Shown here: one piece after another, positions 51,481 to 55,056 of the stretch
Position numbering within the stretch: position 1 is the stretch's first letter
Layout of the letters: every line of letters starts with the position of its first letter
Assembly (NCBI GenBank): GCA_023441965.1
Contig: JAEZNB010000073.1
Coordinates: forward strand, 1 to 55,056
DNA from: Bacillota bacterium
GTDB lineage: Bacteria > Bacillota > Clostridia > Lachnospirales > Lachnospiraceae
Reading direction: 5' to 3'
DNA: 55,056 bases
Position numbers and translations under genes: made by a program
Notes under the pieces: model-generated
What the model saw: the letters and a program-made list of their open reading frames with translations, nothing else
Database searches by the model: none
Told to the model about the DNA's origin: nothing

Positions 51481-51598
51481 GATGCAATCCCTTCCAAGCT
51501 TTCTTAAGTTGCTTCGATGATTTATGTCCTTTTATCCGACTTAATCTTTCTCTGATGAATGAAAGCACAAGAGCATCATCATCACGAATTATGTTCAT
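51455..51598 (-). CDS. Possible 47-residue ORF starting in a degenerate CRISPR repeat
   Basis: This basic, helical-looking 47-residue frame starts at ATG 51598, inside the leftmost degenerate repeat of the short array (AGGAATGAAC replaces AGGAATTGAAAC). Its stop overlaps the start of the 51118 gene by 26 bp. The AGGA touches the ATG, too close for a good ribosome site. It may be a remnant or chance frame. Confidence 0.25.
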   Translation of the reverse strand: MNIIRDDDALVLSFIRERLSRIKGHKSSKQLKKAWKGLHHVYQLYKS

Positions 51599-51858
51599 TC
51601 CTATTAGGTACGGTATCCCTATAAAATAAATTTTAGGAGGAAAAACAATGTGCTTCAATTCCTGTTAGGTACGGTATCACTTATACATATGAAAATGAAG
51701 GAACACTTATGGGTTTCAATTCCTGTTAGGTATGGTATCACTTACATAATAAAAAATGGAGGAAAAACAATGAGTTTCAATTCCTGTTAGGTATGGTATA
51801 AAGTTAAATAAAATTTTTGGGGGTAATAAATAGTTTCAATTCCTGATAGGTACAGTAC
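51591..51858 (-). CRISPR. Short CRISPR-like array with Shine-Dalgarno/start-codon spacers
   Basis: Five copies of a 26-nt repeat lie at 51591-51616 (degenerate), 51652-51677, 51713-51738, 51774-51799 and 51833-51858 (ends diverged). On + it starts GTTTCAATTCCT and ends TAGGTATGGTAT. The minus strand is the crRNA sense, ending ATTGAAAC, the usual type III/I handle. Period is 59-61 nt. Unlike an ordinary array, the 33-35 nt spacers resemble each other: spacers 1 and 3 share GGAGGAAAAACAATG, and 2 and 3 agree at about 23 of 35 positions. Three of four end, on +, with a Shine-Dalgarno and ATG next to the repeat. Confidence 0.72.
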
Positions 51859-51919
51859 AGTAACCCAATTAAGTGCTTTGCTCTTACAATTATAACCCAA
51901 ACACGGTACTAAAGTAAAC

Positions 51920-52645
51920 CTATTTTACCACATAGAAGAGCCCGAAGCCCTGTGCATTCTTAGCACCAATTCCTGTCTGATACAGAAAATCCAGATATCT
52001 TCTCTCCCCTGTTAATCGATACCACCCCTTCCATCCACTCAGATAAAACCCCTTATAATTAGTTACATACTTATCTTTAGGGGAAATCTTGACCGGTTCA
52101 AGCATCACATCGGTTTCAGGAAGCATGCCGGTGTAGGCACTATATTTGCGCTTAAAATTATCATTTACCAGCATCGCAAAGCGGCTTTCCTCCGGCGAAT
52201 AAAAATGTGTCTGCTTTGTATTCTCATCTGTTGTATAAACCGTCAGCGGTGATCCCATTCGTATTAAGATGTTATCGTCATCCACCTGATCGTCTGAAAG
52301 AGCTAGAATGATATCTGTTACTGTGACATTCGGATACCGGATACCTCTCTCTTCAATATTGTCTTTGATCAGCTGAATTAACCTATGATCCGGGCTCCTC
52401 ACCTCGAAGGAAACCTCATCCCTGAATATGATTTTTCCTTCGTGAATGCTATATTTTCCTTCCAGCAGACTAAAGGTAAACATCCGAAATTGCCTGTCAT
52501 GATAGGCATACCCTTCATTATGGATAAAGTCACTATAGCCCCTCTGGTCTTTCATATTGCTATATAGAATGGACTGGAGGATATGGTGATAGCCGATGGG
52601 CAAGATCAGCTCCGATGAAAGCTTTTGTTTCACTCTTAGTTGCAT
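51920..52645 (-). CDS. cas6: CRISPR repeat endoribonuclease Cas6
   Basis: A 241-residue Cas6. The N-terminal LPIGYHHILQSILYSNM has the His pair and helix typical of Cas6. The C-terminal GIGAKNAQGFGLFYVV is the Gly-rich loop. It would cut precursor crRNA in the repeats. GAGGTG precedes the ATG. It is the only Cas6 seen near two arrays with different repeats. The stop lies about 60 bp upstream of the short array. Confidence 0.92.
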   Translation of the reverse strand: MQLRVKQKLSSELILPIGYHHILQSILYSNMKDQRGYSDFIHNEGYAYHDRQFRMFTFSLLEGKYSIHEGKIIFRDEVSFEVRSPDHRLIQLIKDNIEERGIRYPNVTVTDIILALSDDQVDDDNILIRMGSPLTVYTTDENTKQTHFYSPEESRFAMLVNDNFKRKYSAYTGMLPETDVMLEPVKISPKDKYVTNYKGFYLSGWKGWYRLTGERRYLDFLYQTGIGAKNAQGFGLFYVVK

Positions 52646-52677
52646 GGGGCACCTCTGTTCCGGTTAATGTGTTTATC

Positions 52678-52923
52678 TTATTTCTTTGCTTTTGAACCTG
52701 TCTCTGCCAGCCGAACCGTAAACATGCTCGGTGGTCCTTCTCTATGTACAACTAAGGTTGGTACGCCATTCAGCACCATGATTCTTGCCAAAGGGTCTGT
52801 TCGTTTTGCCTGTCTCTTCAGCTTCTTTAACATACCTAGACAGGAACGAAAGCTTCGTACTTCTCTGCTGCTCTCATGTCCGCTTCGTTCTATTTGGATA
52901 ATCATTTTGTGTCTTCGTAGCAT
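52678..52923 (-). CDS. Small basic protein between cas6 and csm6, unknown function
   Basis: An 81-residue Arg/Lys/Ser-rich protein with AAAGGAG 6 nt before the ATG and a stop 33 bp before cas6. Residues about 45-75 form a possible beta segment (LARIMVLNGVPTLVVHREGP). No Cys-rich, membrane or known CRISPR motif is visible. The strong ribosome site and position inside the cas operon support a real gene over the plus-strand frame on the same bases. Confidence 0.5.
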   Translation of the reverse strand: MLRRHKMIIQIERSGHESSREVRSFRSCLGMLKKLKRQAKRTDPLARIMVLNGVPTLVVHREGPPSMFTVRLAETGSKAKK

Positions 52924-53066
52924 ACTTATCTCCTTTGTGATTTGATTGGGCTCTTATTAAGGGGTTTAGGACTTAGGGTATAAAGAATACTGATTCTGAA
53001 AGAAATGATATACTATATGATACCATATAGTTAGGTATTGTTGGAAGAGTTTTTATTGGTTGGGCT

Positions 53067-54443
53067 CTACCCCCAAACTTTTTCTTTTATTGTGATATTC
53101 ATCTTATCATATGACTCCCAATCAACATTGTAATCTTTTAGGATAGTAGCATCCGCAACATTTCTTAACGCTTTTATTATTTCATCTGATCTACAACCGA
53201 CACGATCATAAATCCAATCGTCTGAGACAGCAACAAGAGTGTGAGCCGCATAATTTCTTGCTTTCTTTTCTACTCTCTTCAACATGCTTATGGTATCTAA
53301 ACCGATACTTGGCTCAATATTCTTACATAAGATGCTGTTATTCTTTTTTTGCGGTAGTAATAAATGAAAAAGATATTCCGAGGATAGAGGTTTATCTTTA
53401 AATTCACCTTTATAAGATGAATTCAGTATATCAAGTATAGAATTACCTGTTGCATTGGACTTTAGTTTTCTGCTTCTTAAAATGCAAAATTCTCCTTCAC
53501 AATAGTCTCTGCGAAAATCTATATTCAGGCAGCTATTAACAATAGCAACTAATACCTCCAATACAACCGGGGTTATACCACGTAAGAAACTGTCATATTC
53601 TTTACGAGCTACTTTTACTTGAAGCCATAAAATAAATTCGAATATATCACGATGCCTGGATGGTAATGAGCAAATATTATATTGGTATCCATCCAGAAAG
53701 CCTTTAATATGTAGCTCATCTATCTCTTTACTGTTTCGGTCCAGTCGCAGTACAGCATAGTTTAATAGATATAATGCGTTCGGCGAAAGATAATTATTGA
53801 TTTCGTTAGCTATTATATAAGCAGCATGATAATCATAGGCATCGATTTGCTTACAAATAATGTCCTTTTTGATCTGCGCTATAAGGTTTACTCTTCCTTG
53901 TATATCAATTCTATTGACATGATCTCCATGTCTGTTATCTTCGTTTACTTCCCAAATTCTATCAAAATTTTCTTTCCAAGATGTAGTTTCTTTATTTCTC
54001 TTTTCAGGTAAGGCTGATACTTGAACTGCAATGATATCGTCATCATTTAAAAGAGCATCAATAATGAGAAAAGCTGCTTTCATCGCGGGTGAGCCCGAAG
54101 AAATATTAAGTATTATTTTACTATCCGGGTGTCTCTCTCTGACCATTCTTATGATTCTCAAGAATTCGTCATAAAAGTATTCAAACTTATGTACTTCGAC
54201 GAGATCAGGATTTGCTATCTCTTCATATTCAATTTTACTCTCAAGTTTTAGTTGCTCCGATAAATAGTCAATAGCCTTGAAATAACGATTATCATTCCTG
54301 TGATTTTTCAGGATGTCTTTTGACATATAAAGATACACTTTGCATGGTTTATAATGTCTGCAAATATGAAGCATAGAACCATCCTTGTTTCCGGATATAG
54401 GATCTGTATTTCCAACTGCTGTTATGAGAATATACTTTTCCAA
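53067..54443 (-). CDS. csm6: Csm6 (CARF-HEPN) ribonuclease
   Basis: A 458-residue protein. The N-terminal CARF domain begins ILITAVGNTDP and carries NISSGSPAM at 113-121, the ligand-site motif of Csm6. The C-terminal HEPN domain has R-x4-H as Arg396 and His401 (ARNYAAHT). It is activated by cyclic oligoadenylate and cuts RNA non-specifically. The start is TTG 54443 with GAGGTGA upstream. Csm6 is best known from III-A, while the other genes here look like III-D. It is the gene nearest the main CRISPR array. Confidence 0.92.
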   Translation of the reverse strand: MEKYILITAVGNTDPISGNKDGSMLHICRHYKPCKVYLYMSKDILKNHRNDNRYFKAIDYLSEQLKLESKIEYEEIANPDLVEVHKFEYFYDEFLRIIRMVRERHPDSKIILNISSGSPAMKAAFLIIDALLNDDDIIAVQVSALPEKRNKETTSWKENFDRIWEVNEDNRHGDHVNRIDIQGRVNLIAQIKKDIICKQIDAYDYHAAYIIANEINNYLSPNALYLLNYAVLRLDRNSKEIDELHIKGFLDGYQYNICSLPSRHRDIFEFILWLQVKVARKEYDSFLRGITPVVLEVLVAIVNSCLNIDFRRDYCEGEFCILRSRKLKSNATGNSILDILNSSYKGEFKDKPLSSEYLFHLLLPQKKNNSILCKNIEPSIGLDTISMLKRVEKKARNYAAHTLVAVSDDWIYDRVGCRSDEIIKALRNVADATILKDYNVDWESYDKMNITIKEKVWG

Positions 54444-54689
54444 AAAACATCACCTCATAGCTAAATATTCTTCAATATGTACATCAAGTACGATCATTAT
54501 CAAAGCAAAGTCTCCTCAATCACGCTCACATTCTGAATCAATTGTATTGCAACACGGGTCAGGTAATCGAAATATTCTTCATTGAAGTCATAATACCCTC
54601 ATATTGGGTAAACTTCTAAAAGTTATCCTCAATACTCACATGTCATCCTAGAAAAGATGATTCTAGAATAACTCTACTGCGTTATGCAG
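54444..54689. other. Trailer region between the main CRISPR array and csm6
   Basis: No gene is seen. A heavily decayed repeat (AATACCCTC at 54592-54600 with GGGT at 54606-54609) suggests an old array end around 54587-54619. It is 103 nt from the next copy, so a repeat in between may be lost. Confidence 0.5.
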
Positions 54690-55056
54690 ATTTTATTACC
54701 CTCATACCAGGTGAATTGTAACGGACAAGCGGGGTGATTTGACTAGGTGCCATATTTTACAACACCTTCGGTCCGGGCGGTTTGTAACGCTCCTATAGAG
54801 ATTAAGAGGCTTGTGATGCATGGTCTCAATACCCTCGTTCCGGGTGGATTGTAACCAGGCAAGTGTTCAGATGTATGCTTCGGACCTTGTCTCAATACCC
54901 TCGTTCCGGGTGGATTGTAACCTTATCAAACATTTAGCTCTATAGGTGCTTATGTCTCAATACCCTCGTTCCGGGTGGAATGTAACCTGTTTGAGCGAAC
55001 CAAGGATGCGAAGGATCAGTGTGTCTCAATACCCTCGTTCCGGGTGGAATGTAACT
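54690..55056 (-). CRISPR. Main CRISPR array (continues past the right edge)
   Basis: A 33-nt repeat, on + starting GTCTCAATACCC and ending GGTGGATTGTAAC, occurs at 54823-54855, 54889-54921, 54954-54986 and 55023-55055, with degenerate copies at 54690-54722 and 54756-54788. The stem ACCC/GGGT around GGAACGA fits Cas6 recognition. On the minus strand the repeat ends ATTGAGAC, a type III-like handle, so transcription runs leftward. The decay at the left marks the trailer end. Spacers (32-36 nt) are unrelated to each other. The leader is outside the window. Confidence 0.95.

Noticed and set aside
52640..52945. 101-codon plus-strand frame between cas6 and csm6
   Set aside because: Antisense to the 81-residue gene, which has a strong ribosome site in the direction of the operon.
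42426..54443. Subtype III-A because of csm6
   Set aside because: Csm2, Csm4 and Csm5 are not visible, while TIGR03986 and Csx19 point to a III-D-like complex.
1..55056. Insertion sequences, phage genes or tRNA genes
   Set aside because: No transposase, integrase, phage structural motif or tRNA-like fold was seen on either strand.

Overview
The window looks like a Clostridia chromosome segment, most likely Lachnospiraceae. Supporting signs are strong GGAGG ribosome sites, a dgt-dnaG-rpoD-trmK macromolecular synthesis cluster, a CdaA-CdaR pair, LCP and teichoic-acid-type genes, and Gram-positive style lipoprotein and HtrA proteins. Almost all genes lie on the minus strand. The species cannot be named from sequence alone.

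Positions 1-160 hold the 3' end of the RNase P RNA gene and its terminator. Positions 189-6928 (minus) carry dgt, dnaG, rpoD, trmK and a TGS-domain nucleoside kinase. Positions 7212-9950 are a Fur-controlled feoA-feoB unit with a 46-residue FeoB-associated Cys-rich protein. Positions 10054-15011 hold queH with small membrane and zinc-ribbon proteins, a response regulator, hisC, an aspartate-type aminotransferase and a cytidylate-kinase-like protein. Positions 15160-20446 encode a complete branched-chain amino-acid ABC transporter (livK, then livHMGF) with a structured leader, an internal terminator and a second promoter. Positions 20479-24047 carry a zinc-ribbon protein, a divergent ClpX and an HtrA protease with tandem repeats in its cytoplasmic region.

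Positions 24262-34113 are a cell-envelope polymer island. It has a polyprenyl-phosphate sugar transferase and an LCP ligase (plus strand). On the minus strand are two CDP-glycerol glycerophosphotransferases, TagD, TagH, TagG and a glycosyltransferase fused to a third glycerophosphotransferase. Between that fusion gene and leuA lies a roughly 650-bp nested palindrome (34343-34996). leuA, an HPr-like protein, CdaR, CdaA, two membrane proteins and two small possibly STAS-like proteins follow.

Positions 42426-55056 are a type III CRISPR-Cas locus resembling subtype III-D. In transcription order it holds a CRISPR array running off the right edge, a Csm6 ribonuclease (CARF-HEPN), an 81-residue unknown, Cas6, a second short array with a different repeat, a candidate ring nuclease, a four-helix membrane protein with a SAVED-like domain, an HD-less Cas10 with a DGDD cyclase motif, a Csm3/Csx10-type two-domain RAMP protein, a fused double Csm3-like protein, Csx19 and a TIGR03986-type RAMP protein. 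The expected logic is that crRNA-guided RNA recognition makes Cas10 synthesise cyclic oligoadenylate, which activates the soluble RNase Csm6 and the membrane SAVED effector, with the ring nuclease candidate switching the signal off. No cas1 or cas2 is visible.

The two most unusual signals are in the non-coding DNA. The spacers of the short array resemble one another, and each reads as a Shine-Dalgarno plus start codon in the same register against the repeat. The region downstream of leuA is a giant mirror-arranged family of hairpins.
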